From Cyanobacteriota bacterium (lineage in GTDB: Bacteria > Cyanobacteriota > Cyanobacteriia > PCC-6307 > Cyanobiaceae), in assembly GCA_026389255.1 (NCBI GenBank), contig JAPLIF010000155.1:1-16054 (forward strand): a stretch of 16,054 nt of DNA. Direction: 5' to 3'. The notes under the pieces are model-generated. The model was not told where the DNA came from and did not search any database. It worked only from the letters and a program-made list of their open reading frames with translations. Both the position numbers and the translations under genes were made by a program. This document shows positions 1 through 7,284 of this stretch, in pieces (positions within the stretch are counted from its first letter, which is position 1; every line of letters starts with the position of its first letter).

Positions 1-70
1 GGGGAACGGATCCCCGGGGGGTGGCGGTGACCCAACCGCCGCCAGATCCCTGCGTCAGGCGTCGGCCCTG

Positions 71-445
71 TTGCGGGAATCCCTGACCGCCCGACCGGTG
101 GAGCGCCAGTGGCCGCTTGTGGCGGGGCTGCACCGGGTCACCTCCGGCGCCCTGCTTGGACTGGGCCTGTCGACCCTGGCCCTCGGGGGATTGACCGTTT
201 ATTGGCAGAACCAGTGGGCCACCAGCTTTCAGCAACTCGAAGCCTCTAAATCCCTGGAACACCGCCTGCAGCAGTCCGCGGCGGTGCTTGAGCAGCACCA
301 CCTGGGCGTCGCGGGTCGCCCGGGGCTCCTGGTGCCCACCAGTAGTGAACAGCTGATTCATTTGTCGGCCCCTGGGGACCCTGCGGTCCTGCGGCCCGAC
401 CTGCTGGGTCGCCTGAGGATGGGTCCCATCCCTGCGGGCTACTGA
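71..445 (+). CDS. FtsL-like small bitopic membrane protein (start uncertain, may be 5' partial)
   Basis: This 124-residue product has one clear hydrophobic segment (about residues 26-46, rich in L/A/G) followed by a heptad-like stretch (about 50-75, LEASKSLEHRLQQSAAVLEQ). That is the short cytoplasmic tail, single helix and periplasmic coiled coil expected of FtsL-like divisome proteins. Its stop overlaps the ATG of ftsI by one base (TGATG, 443-447), which suggests translational coupling and supports a division role. The start used is a TTG at 71, but the frame stays open to the first base of the window, so the true start may lie upstream. The first 29 bases are an inverted copy of ftsI sequence and may not be the authentic upstream region. 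The FtsL assignment rests on topology and neighbourhood only; no diagnostic motif is visible. It could also be a lineage-specific membrane protein. Confidence 0.7.
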   Translation: MRESLTARPVERQWPLVAGLHRVTSGALLGLGLSTLALGGLTVYWQNQWATSFQQLEASKSLEHRLQQSAAVLEQHHLGVAGRPGLLVPTSSEQLIHLSAPGDPAVLRPDLLGRLRMGPIPAGY

Positions 446-2313
446 TGGCCCGGTCCACCACCCGCCGCCATCCCCCCGGGGGTACGGGTCGTTCGGACCT
501 GCGCACCGCCACCCCCCGGGGATCCGTTCCCCGGTCGCGCCATCCCCGGGTCAGGGCCCAACCCCCCCAGACCGGTCGCCGGTTGGTTCTGGTGTTTCTG
601 GTCCTGGTGTCGGCTTTGGCGGGTCTGGGTTGCCGCCTGGCCTGGTTGCAATTGGTGGATGGCCATCGGCTGCGGGCCAAAGCCCGGGAGATCCAGACCC
701 ACACCACCAAACCGATCGGGATCCGCCGCACGATCGTGGATCGCACCGGGCGCCTGGTGGCCCTTGACGAAGAACGTTTCGTGCTCTGGGCCCATCCGCG
801 CTATTTCAATTTCCCTGGCGATTCACCCCAGGCGGTGCGCCCCGTGGCCGATGTGGCCCCCCGGCTGGCCCAGGTGCTGGCCCTGCCCGAGCGGGACCTG
901 CTCGATCGCTTCGGGGGCAAGCGCAGCGGGGTCAAGCTGGCCACTGGCCTGGATCCGCAAACCGCCCAACGGGTGCGGGCCCTGGGCATCAGCGGCCTCG
1001 ACCTCCAGGCCTATCCCCAGCGCATTTATCCCCAGGGATCCCTGTTCGCCAATGTGGTCGGTTTCCTCAACCTTGAGAGGGTGCCCCAGGCGGGGCTCGA
1101 GCAAAGTCGCGACCACGATCTTCGGCGCCAGGAAAGTGCCCTGTCCATGCGCCGTGGCGCCGACGGAACCCCCTTGCCCGATGGCTTGCAGCCCGGGTCC
1201 CTCTACGGCGACGACCTGCGGCTGCAGCTCACCCTCGATTCCAGGTTGCAGCAGGTGGCCCAGCAGGCCCTGGCTCGCCAGGTCAAGCAGTGGAACGCCA
1301 AGCGCGGCGCCGCCCTGGTGATGGATGCCCGCAACGGCGAATTGTTGGCCCTGGCCTCCAGCCCCAGTTACGACCCCAACAGCTTCTGGAATTACAACCC
1401 GGGTCTGTTCCGCGAATGGTCGGTGCAGGATCTCTATGAACCGGGGTCCACCTTCAAGCCGATCAACCTGGCCCTGGCCCTGCAGGAAAAGGCGATCGAT
1501 GCCCACTCCACGGTCAATGATGTGGGCCAACTCAGCATCGGTGGCTGGCCGATTTTCAATGCTGATCGGCGGGCCAATGGGGTCATTGATCTGCCGACGG
1601 TGCTCCAGGTGTCTAGCAATGTCGGCATGGTGCAGGCCATGGGCCGGCTCAAGCGGGAGGTCTTCTGGCATTGGCTCCATGTGCTCGGCATCGATGAGGT
1701 GCCCGACACGGACCTGCCCGGTGCGGTAGCCGGCGAACTCAAAAGCCGCTCGGACTTCACCGCCGGCGCCATCGAACCGGCCACCGCAGCCTTTGGCCAG
1801 GGCTTCTCGCTGACGCCCCTGAAGCTGCTGCAGTTGCACGGCATGTTGGCCAATGGCGGTCGCCTGGTCAGTCCCCACATCACCCGCGGCTTGCGGTCCG
1901 GGGAGGCCTTGGCCAATTCGGAGGCACGCACCGGCGTCCCCCTCCTCGATCCCGCTGTCACCCGCAAGGTGGTGGAGTGGATGGAAACCGTGGTGCAGAA
2001 GGGCAGTGGCAAAGGCCTGCAGATTCCTGGCTATCGGCTGGGCGGCAAAACGGGGACGGCCCAGAAGGCCCACAACGGCACCTACATCCCGGGGGCTCGG
2101 ATCTGCAGCTTCGTGGCGGTGTTGCCGATTGAGGACCCGCGCTATGTCGTGCTGGTGGTGGTCGATGAGCCCCAAGGGGGCAATGCCTATGGCTCCACCG
2201 TGGCGGTTCCAGTGGCTCGCCAGATCGTCGAGGCCCTGTTGGTACTGGAGAAGGTTGCTCCGAGCCGAGCGGTGCCGCCCACCCCATCCGCCATCGCCCC
2301 CCGCAAGGGCTGA
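445..2313 (+). CDS. ftsI: Septal peptidoglycan transpeptidase FtsI (PBP3)
   Basis: This class B penicillin-binding protein cross-links septal peptidoglycan during cell division from the outer face of the cytoplasmic membrane. The 622-residue product has a basic, proline/arginine-rich cytoplasmic tail (1-45), a membrane anchor (about 47-68), a PBP-dimerisation region (about 95-250) and a transpeptidase domain (about 280-595). All three penicillin-binding motifs are intact: S335-T-F-K338 (in YEPGSTFK) with the nucleophilic serine, S390-S-N392, and K535-T-G-T. The length fits the family. The ATG at 445 overlaps the stop of the preceding gene. The tail contains the sequence whose inverted copy opens the window (504-532). 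The next gene (tal) starts about 105 bp downstream on the same strand. Assignment to FtsI rather than another class B PBP rests on domain order, length and the FtsL-like neighbour. Confidence 0.95.
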   Translation: MARSTTRRHPPGGTGRSDLRTATPRGSVPRSRHPRVRAQPPQTGRRLVLVFLVLVSALAGLGCRLAWLQLVDGHRLRAKAREIQTHTTKPIGIRRTIVDRTGRLVALDEERFVLWAHPRYFNFPGDSPQAVRPVADVAPRLAQVLALPERDLLDRFGGKRSGVKLATGLDPQTAQRVRALGISGLDLQAYPQRIYPQGSLFANVVGFLNLERVPQAGLEQSRDHDLRRQESALSMRRGADGTPLPDGLQPGSLYGDDLRLQLTLDSRLQQVAQQALARQVKQWNAKRGAALVMDARNGELLALASSPSYDPNSFWNYNPGLFREWSVQDLYEPGSTFKPINLALALQEKAIDAHSTVNDVGQLSIGGWPIFNADRRANGVIDLPTVLQVSSNVGMVQAMGRLKREVFWHWLHVLGIDEVPDTDLPGAVAGELKSRSDFTAGAIEPATAAFGQGFSLTPLKLLQLHGMLANGGRLVSPHITRGLRSGEALANSEARTGVPLLDPAVTRKVVEWMETVVQKGSGKGLQIPGYRLGGKTGTAQKAHNGTYIPGARICSFVAVLPIEDPRYVVLVVVDEPQGGNAYGSTVAVPVARQIVEALLVLEKVAPSRAVPPTPSAIAPRKG

Positions 2314-2419
2314 ACGTCTCCTGTACGGATTCGCTCAACCGGCAGGTTGGGAGGTCGGGATAAGCCCTTGGCGTCGCTAAGTTTGGGCCCGGTCAGTGAT
2401 TCTGTCAGGCATCTTTTCC

Positions 2420-3589
2420 ATGGCCCATCTGCTTGATCAACTGGCCACCATGACGGTCGTCGTGGCTGACACGGGCGAAATTGACGCCATTCGCCAGTTC
2501 ACACCCCGGGATGCCACCACCAACCCTTCCCTGATCCTGGCCGCAGCCCAGATTCCCGCCTACAACGAGCTGATTGACCGTTCGCTGCGGGAATCCCGCC
2601 AGTTGATCGGTGCCGAGGCGGCGGCGGAGGAGGTGGTCAAGGAGGCCCTGGATGAAATCAGCGTCACCTTTGGTAAGGAGATTCTCAAGATTGTGCCGGG
2701 CCGGGTATCCACCGAGGTGGATGCCCGCCTCAGTTACGACACCGAAGCCACGATTGAAAAGGCCCACAAGCTGATCGGCCTCTACCAGCAGGCCGGCATT
2801 GGCAAGGAACGGGTGTTGATCAAGATTGCCTCAACCTGGGAGGGGATCAAGGCGGCGGAACGGCTGGAAAAAGATGGCATTCATTGCAATCTCACCCTGC
2901 TCTTCGGCTTCTCCCAGGCGGTGGCCTGTGCGGAGGCCGGTGTCACCCTGATCTCGCCGTTTGTGGGCCGGTTTCTGGATTGGTATAAAAAATCAACCGG
3001 GCGCGATAGCTATCCAGGGCCAGAGGATCCCGGGGTCATCTCCGTCACCACGATCTTTAACTATTTCAAGACCTATGGCTATGCCACCGAGGTGATGGGG
3101 GCCAGCTTTCGCAACATTGATGAAATCATCGAGCTCGCCGGCTGCGATCTCTTAACCATCTCACCGGCCCTGATGGATCAGTTGCGCAACACCGAGGCGG
3201 TGTTGGAGCGCAAGCTGGATGCCGCCAGGCCTGGCCCCAGCCCGGATCGGATTCATGTCGATCATCAGGTGTTTAAGACCATGATGGCCGAGGACCCCAT
3301 GGCCAGCGAAAAGTTGGATGAGGGCATCCGCGGTTTCTCCAAGGCGATCGAAACCCTGGAGGCCCAACTGGCCCACCGGCTGGCGGTGCTTGAGGGGGGA
3401 GCGGCCTTCAACCATGCCGTTCACGAGATTTTTCTGTTGAACGACCTCGATGGCGATGGTTGTATCACCCGCGAGGAATGGGTGGGCAGTGATGCGGTGT
3501 TTGATGCCCTCGATACGGATAAGGATGGCCGGCTTGTGCCCGAGGATGTGCGGGGCGGCCTGGGCGCCCCCCTAGCGATCCGGCGCTGA
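2420..3589 (+). CDS. tal: Transaldolase with C-terminal EF-hand pair
   Basis: This enzyme transfers a dihydroxyacetone unit between sedoheptulose-7-phosphate and glyceraldehyde-3-phosphate in the pentose phosphate pathway. The ATG at 2420 gives 389 residues starting MAHLLDQLA, which matches the TalB N-terminus; an in-frame GTG at 2396 would add only eight unlikely residues. The barrel (about 1-325) carries the catalytic triad: D17 (VADTG), E99 (GRVSTEVDA) and Schiff-base lysine K135 ([10 protein letters not shown]). After about residue 330 come two canonical EF-hand loops, D342-L-D-G-D-G with E353 in position 12, and D365-T-D-K-D-G with D376 in position 12, so calcium binding is plausible. 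TalB enzymes without this tail are about 317-335 residues. To my knowledge related Synechococcus transaldolases of about 390 residues share the extension. What the calcium-binding tail does is unknown. Confidence 0.96.
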   Translation: MAHLLDQLATMTVVVADTGEIDAIRQFTPRDATTNPSLILAAAQIPAYNELIDRSLRESRQLIGAEAAAEEVVKEALDEISVTFGKEILKIVPGRVSTEVDARLSYDTEATIEKAHKLIGLYQQAGIGKERVLIKIASTWEGIKAAERLEKDGIHCNLTLLFGFSQAVACAEAGVTLISPFVGRFLDWYKKSTGRDSYPGPEDPGVISVTTIFNYFKTYGYATEVMGASFRNIDEIIELAGCDLLTISPALMDQLRNTEAVLERKLDAARPGPSPDRIHVDHQVFKTMMAEDPMASEKLDEGIRGFSKAIETLEAQLAHRLAVLEGGAAFNHAVHEIFLLNDLDGDGCITREEWVGSDAVFDALDTDKDGRLVPEDVRGGLGAPLAIRR

Positions 3590-3678
3590 AACCGGCGCCA
3601 TGGGCAAGGGGTGGAGAGATTTTGGCTGGCTAAACGTCATCTGATTAGAGTTACGGAGTCTCCTCCAGATCTTTTGCC

Positions 3679-4059
3679 GTGAATGCTCTCGACACCATGA
3701 AAGCCCTCTCCAGTTCGGGCGAGGTCAAGGAATTTGAGCCTGGAACGGTGATCTTTCGTTCTGGAGAACCAGGTGACTGCATGTTTGGCCTCCTGGAAGG
3801 GGAGGTGGAGCTCTCCTGGAACGATTCGGAAGGTCACGAGCGCATCAAGGCTGGTGATGTTTTTGGAGCCGGCGCCTTGGTGACCCAGGACCACCGCCGC
3901 TACGGCGATGCCCGCTCCGTCACGGCCTGTCGCCTGCTGGTCATGAATCGCGAGAAGTTTCTGTTTGCGGTGCAGGAATCACCGATGTTCGCCATTGAGC
4001 TGCTGGCCTCCATTGACCAGCGGCTTCGCCAGCTCAAAATCACCGATGGTCGCCATTGA
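3679..4059 (+). CDS. Cyclic-nucleotide-binding (Crp-like) domain protein without DNA-binding domain
   Basis: This 126-residue product is a single cNMP-binding beta-roll: FEPGTVIFRSGEPGDCMFGLLEGEVEL (given here only as the roll's first strands, residues 19-45), then a second Gly-rich turn AGDVFGAGALV. No helix-turn-helix follows, so it is not a CRP transcription factor by itself. In the phosphate-cassette region the sequence is GAGALVTQDHRRYGDARS instead of the GE...R-S/T pattern of cAMP-binding proteins, so ligand binding is uncertain. The start is a GTG at 3679; an in-frame ATG at 3697 would give a protein six residues shorter. The 3' end is unusual: 3980-4037 is repeated at 4041-4098 with a period of 61 bp, which shifts frame and ends the protein early (KITDGRH). 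The second copy still encodes a C-terminus-like tail in another frame. Its partners are unknown. Confidence 0.85.
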   Translation: MNALDTMKALSSSGEVKEFEPGTVIFRSGEPGDCMFGLLEGEVELSWNDSEGHERIKAGDVFGAGALVTQDHRRYGDARSVTACRLLVMNREKFLFAVQESPMFAIELLASIDQRLRQLKITDGRH

Positions 4060-4098
4060 GCTGTTGGCCGGCATTGACCAAGGGCTCCGCCAGCTCAA
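3980..4098 (+). repeat. Imperfect tandem duplication, period 61 bp
   Basis: Bases 3980-4037 and 4041-4098 align without gaps over 58 bp with seven mismatches (about 88% identity). Copy 1 is the in-frame 3' end of the cyclic-nucleotide-binding gene. Copy 2, read from an ATG at 4046, gives MVAIELLAGIDQGLRQLKG...SGA and stops at 4118-4120. Since 61 is not a multiple of three, copy 2 is not in frame with the gene. Confidence 0.9.
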
Positions 4099-4107
4099 GG
4101 GAGGCAT

Positions 4108-4135
4108 CAGCGGGGCTTAGGGCCTAGCCCCGCTG
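4108..4135. terminator. Hairpin between convergent transcription units (possible bidirectional terminator)
   Basis: The ten bases CAGCGGGGCT (4108-4117) are perfectly complementary to AGCCCCGCTG (4126-4135), leaving an 8-nt loop. It lies between the cyclic-nucleotide-binding gene (+) and the flavoprotein gene (-), and its right arm encodes the last residues of the flavoprotein. No T-tract follows on either strand, so it is not a classical intrinsic terminator. The position and stem strength suggest a shared 3' end structure. Confidence 0.5.
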
Positions 4136-5254
4136 GAACAGCAAGCGCCGAATCGCCCGCTGGGCGATGTCGCCGTAGCCCATTTCGCCCGAGAGGATCT
4201 GGGCAATGCGTTTGGGGGCGGTGGGCCGTTTGATGCCCAGCTGATACCCCACCCTGGGGACTCGGTAGAAGACCTGGGCGATCCGTTTGCCCCAGGCCAT
4301 CGAGTCGCCCCATTCCTTGCGCATCGTCTGGCTGTAGCCGGCTAGGGCCAGATTGTCGCCGGCCAGCCAATCATCCATGGCGCTGGCGGCGGCGCATCCA
4401 CTCCGCAGGGAGGGCCTCAAACCCTCCGCCAGAAAAGGATCACAGAGCGACGCGGCGTCACCAACGGCCACCACCCCATCCCCGTGCAAGGGGTGGTGGC
4501 CATCCCAGATCCGCAATTGCCCGCGGCGCCGTTCGCCCGCCTCCGGGTCCACCCCCAGGCTGGGCAACATGCGGGCCAGCACCGCATGGGCGTCCGCCTC
4601 CTGTTGGCCAATGAACGTGCCCACGCCGATGCTGTACCCCCCGCTGCGGGGGAACGCCCAGCAGAAGCCGTGGTGCACCAGGCCAAACTCAAAGTGGGCC
4701 ACATCTGGAGGGCTCGGCGTTCCCTCCACTTCCACCGAGACGGTGGCGGCATAGCGGGGCCGGGCCGGCCCCAGCCCCTGGTCGGCGGCAAAGCGGGAGC
4801 TGGAGCCATCGGCAATCACCAGGCCCCGGGCCTCCAGTTGGTGGCCCTGGCCATCGGTCACTTGCCAGCGGTCGCCCTGGCGGCTGAGGGCCGTGGCGGC
4901 GCTCCCGTAGCGCAGATCAACGCCCCGATCGACGGCCTGGCCAGCCAGAAAGTCGTCGAGCACCCGGCGACGCACGATCCAGAAGGGGGCATCACCGGGC
5001 AACTCGGCCACCACCGGATCCTCCAGGCACCAGGTGAACCGCACTTGGCGGATCACCTGGTCAACGGCGGGCCGCAGGTCAAACGGAAACCAGCCCTGCA
5101 CCGAGGCGGCCATGCCCCCGCCGCAGGGCTTGGACCGGCCAGGGGCGTCCTTTTCGAGCTGAATCACCCTCCGTCCCCGGGCGGCCAGATGGAAGGCCGC
5201 CGCCGATCCGGCCGGTCCCGCCCCAAGCACAATGACATCGGCGTCGAGCGTCAT
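4124..5254 (-). CDS. Geranylgeranyl-reductase-family FAD-dependent oxidoreductase
   Basis: This 376-residue flavoprotein belongs to the geranylgeranyl reductase/ChlP-like branch of the PHBH superfamily, which reduces isoprenoid chains or related hydrophobic substrates. The Rossmann motif G11-A-G-P-A-G16 near the N-terminus is followed by E34 (QLEKD) for the FAD ribose. The family's cysteine motif KPCGGG lies at 42-47. FCWAFPRSGGYSIGVG (197-212) and the second FAD motif VGDAASLCDPFLAEGLRPSL (264-283) complete the signature. It starts 2 bp after the frr stop, so it is almost certainly translated from a pyrH-frr transcript. It resembles ChlP but looks like a paralogue, and I would not call it chlP without a phylogeny; a carotenoid, quinone or lipid substrate is possible. 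The stop codon lies inside the terminal hairpin shared with the convergent gene. Confidence 0.87.
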   Translation of the reverse strand: MTLDADVIVLGAGPAGSAAAFHLAARGRRVIQLEKDAPGRSKPCGGGMAASVQGWFPFDLRPAVDQVIRQVRFTWCLEDPVVAELPGDAPFWIVRRRVLDDFLAGQAVDRGVDLRYGSAATALSRQGDRWQVTDGQGHQLEARGLVIADGSSSRFAADQGLGPARPRYAATVSVEVEGTPSPPDVAHFEFGLVHHGFCWAFPRSGGYSIGVGTFIGQQEADAHAVLARMLPSLGVDPEAGERRRGQLRIWDGHHPLHGDGVVAVGDAASLCDPFLAEGLRPSLRSGCAAASAMDDWLAGDNLALAGYSQTMRKEWGDSMAWGKRIAQVFYRVPRVGYQLGIKRPTAPKRIAQILSGEMGYGDIAQRAIRRLLFQRG

Positions 5255-5256
5255 GC

Positions 5257-5796
5257 TCAGACCTTGAGGATGTCGGACTCCTTGTCGGCCAGGTGTTTTT
5301 CGAGTTCGCTGATGAAGCGATCGGTCAATTTCTGGATCTTGTCCTGTTCATCGCGACTTTGATCTTCCGAGAGTTCGGCGTCTTTCTCCTGTTTCTTGAT
5401 CTGGTCGATGCCATCGCGACGCAGATTGCGCAGGCCCACCTTGCCTTCTTCGGCATATTTGGAGGCCAGCTTGCAAAGATCCTTGCGTCGGTCTTCCGTG
5501 AGGGGGGGAATGTTGATGCGGATGACCTTGCCGTCGTTGTTGGGGGTCAACCCCAGATCGCTCATGCCGATGGCCTTTTCGATGAGCCCGACGGAGCCGG
5601 CATCGAAGGGCTGAATCTGAATGGTCTGGGAATCGGGGGTGGAGATGGTGGCGAGGGATTTCAGCGGGGTGTCGGCGCCGTAATAGGCCACCATGATCTT
5701 GTCGAGCAGGCTGGGGTTGGCCCGGCCGGTGCGGATGGTGTTGAAGTTGCGCAGGGTGGCTTCCACCGATTTGCGCATGCTGGCTTCCAGATCCAT
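5257..5796 (-). CDS. frr: Ribosome recycling factor
   Basis: RRF splits the post-termination ribosome together with EF-G. The 179-residue product is close to the usual 182-185 residues. It has the conserved N-terminal helix with IRTGRAN (21-27), the middle beta domain, the PPLTEDRR segment (97-104), and the hinge/tip motif RNLRRD (123-128), which contains the essential arginine. The ATG at 5796 has AGGA about seven bases upstream, and no alternative in-frame start is evident nearby. It lies 27 bp after pyrH and 2 bp before the flavoprotein gene. The pyrH-frr pairing is the standard bacterial arrangement. Confidence 0.97.
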   Translation of the reverse strand: MDLEASMRKSVEATLRNFNTIRTGRANPSLLDKIMVAYYGADTPLKSLATISTPDSQTIQIQPFDAGSVGLIEKAIGMSDLGLTPNNDGKVIRINIPPLTEDRRKDLCKLASKYAEEGKVGLRNLRRDGIDQIKKQEKDAELSEDQSRDEQDKIQKLTDRFISELEKHLADKESDILKV

Positions 5797-5823
5797 GGGA
5801 TTCCTGCGGACTGCGGGAGGGAC

Positions 5824-6540
5824 TTAAAGGGTGGCCGGGAGAATCCGGGTGCCGATCTCTTCGCCGGCCACGGCCCGGCCAATGTTGCCACTGCCGAAGA
5901 CATCAAAGACAAGGATCGGGATGGCATTGTCCTTGCAAAGAGCAATGGCGGTGGAGTCCATGACTTCGAGTTCTCCGCTGAGCACTTCAAGAAAGGTGAG
6001 GCTTTCGTAGCGCTTGGCGTCGGCATGTTTGGCAGGATCTTTGTCGTAAACGCCATCAACTTTGGTGGCTTTCATAACAACATCCGCGTTGATTTCGGCG
6101 GCCCGAAGGGCGGCCGTCGTGTCGGTGGTGAAGAACGGGTTGCCGGTGCCGGCAGCAAAAATCACCACCCGACCCTTTTCCATGTGGCGGATCGCCCGGC
6201 GGCGGATGTAGGGCTCCGCCACCTCCTGCATCGAAATGGCACTCTGGACCCGGGTCGGTACCCCGGCCCGTTCGAGGCCATCCTGCAGGGTGATGGCATT
6301 CATCACCGTCGCCAACATGCCGACATAATCGGCCGTGGCCCGGTCCATGCCGGCGGCCGATCCCTTGAGGCCGCGAAAGATATTGCCGCCGCCCACAACG
6401 ATGGCCAGCTGGGTGCCGTTCGCCACCACGGCGGCGACATCGCGGGCGATGGACTGGACGATGGCCGGATCGATCCCGTAACCCTGGTCCCCCATCAACG
6501 CTTCGCCGCTGAGCTTGAGCAGCACACGCCGGTAAGCCAT
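5824..6540 (-). CDS. pyrH: UMP kinase
   Basis: PyrH phosphorylates UMP to UDP with ATP in pyrimidine nucleotide synthesis. From the ATG at 6540 the protein is 238 residues, the normal bacterial length. It shows [11 protein letters not shown] (7-17), [10 protein letters not shown] (48-57) for phosphate binding, [18 protein letters not shown] (65-82) for UMP binding, and [20 protein letters not shown] (128-147). GGAGG lies just upstream of this ATG, which favours it over an upstream in-frame codon that would add ten atypical residues ([10 protein letters not shown]). It sits about 81 bp downstream of cobO and 27 bp upstream of frr, consistent with one operon. Confidence 0.97.
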   Translation of the reverse strand: MAYRRVLLKLSGEALMGDQGYGIDPAIVQSIARDVAAVVANGTQLAIVVGGGNIFRGLKGSAAGMDRATADYVGMLATVMNAITLQDGLERAGVPTRVQSAISMQEVAEPYIRRRAIRHMEKGRVVIFAAGTGNPFFTTDTTAALRAAEINADVVMKATKVDGVYDKDPAKHADAKRYESLTFLEVLSGELEVMDSTAIALCKDNAIPILVFDVFGSGNIGRAVAGEEIGTRILPATL

Positions 6541-6621
6541 CGACCTCCACCTTCGGTCGAACAGTAGCAACCCCTCCCGGCCGGCCCCCTTGCCGCGGGG
6601 CCCGGATCGCCTTAAATCGAC

Positions 6622-7176
6622 TCAGTACTCAATACCAGCCTGGGCTTTCACCCCCTGTTCCCGGAAGGGGTGGCGCACGGCCCGCATCTCGGTGACCAGG
6701 TCGGCCCTGGCCAGGAGCTCGGGGGGGGCTCCCCGGCCCGTCAAGGCCACGTGGGTGAGGGGGGGGCGGCAATCGAGCCCTTCGAGCACCTGATCGAGAT
6801 CGAGGTAGCCCAGCTTGAGGGCCACGTTGGCCTCATCCAGCACCACCAGCTTGCGGTGCCCATCGGCCAGGTAGGTGAGGGACTGCTGCCAGGCCACCTG
6901 GGCCAGCTCCCGGTCCCTTTCGCGGTCCTGGGTTTCCCAGGTGAAGCCTTCCCCCAGGGCATGCCAGGCCAGGGCCTCGCCGAAGTGGGCCAGGGCCTTG
7001 GCCTCGCCGGGTTGCCAGCCTCCCTTGATGAATTGCACCACCGCCGCCCGCTCGCCATGGCCCAGGGTGCGCAACACCAGGCCCAGGGCGGCGGTGGTCT
7101 TTCCCTTGCCTTCCCCGGTGAACACCAACACCAGGCCCTTTTCCAGGTCGCGGGCTTCGACGCGTCGCTGTTGCAC
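6622..7176 (-). CDS. cobO: Cob(I)alamin adenosyltransferase (CobO/BtuR type)
   Basis: This enzyme transfers the adenosyl group of ATP to cob(I)alamin or a corrinoid precursor, giving the adenosylated cofactor. The P-loop G21-E-G-K-G-K-T-T28 after VFT is diagnostic, and VVLDEANVALKLGYLD, LTGRGAPPELLARADLVTEM and the terminal HPFREQGVKAQAGIEY complete the CobO fold. The GTG at 7176 gives 184 residues, which looks short at the N-terminus because relatives begin with a basic helix before the P-loop. An ATG at 7238 opens MSENAPP in another frame. One extra C in the 8-C run (7218-7225) would join it to the CobO frame as MSENAPPRSRGAPARRERRR, then DVQQRRVEARDLEKG. The real start may therefore be 7238 with a one-base error or mutation. 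It lies between the integrase and pyrH on the same strand. Confidence 0.93.
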   Translation of the reverse strand: MQQRRVEARDLEKGLVLVFTGEGKGKTTAALGLVLRTLGHGERAAVVQFIKGGWQPGEAKALAHFGEALAWHALGEGFTWETQDRERDRELAQVAWQQSLTYLADGHRKLVVLDEANVALKLGYLDLDQVLEGLDCRPPLTHVALTGRGAPPELLARADLVTEMRAVRHPFREQGVKAQAGIEY

Positions 7177-7182
7177 GTCGCG

Positions 7183-7211
7183 GCGGCGCTCCCGTCGGGC
7201 GGGAGCGCCGC
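7183..7211. other. Strong GC hairpin at the 5' end of cobO
   Basis: GCGGCGCTCCCG (7183-7194) is perfectly complementary to CGGGAGCGCCGC (7200-7211), a 12-bp stem with a 5-nt loop. It lies in the presumed N-terminal coding region or leader of cobO and next to an 8-base homopolymer (7218-7225). It could limit translation, or simply be a site prone to sequencing error. There is no T-tract, so it is not a good intrinsic terminator. Confidence 0.7.
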
Positions 7212-7284
7212 GGGATCGGGGGGGGCGTTCTCGCTCATGGAGTTAGGGGCGTCGATCCCGCCACTGTGGCCTGGTGCGTCGCCA

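Noticed and set aside
823..2175. A 450-codon open frame on the minus strand opposite ftsI
   Set aside because: Its sequence is low-complexity GC-frame mirror of a clearly conserved gene (all three PBP motifs on the plus strand); no domain is visible.
5293..6567. A 424-codon plus-strand frame over frr and pyrH
   Set aside because: Both genes beneath it on the minus strand have full conserved motifs; the frame is glycine/histidine/aspartate-rich antisense sequence.
7183..7211. Intrinsic terminator for the integrase gene
   Set aside because: The stem is strong, but there is no T-tract, and it lies inside the probable cobO reading frame rather than right after the integrase stop.
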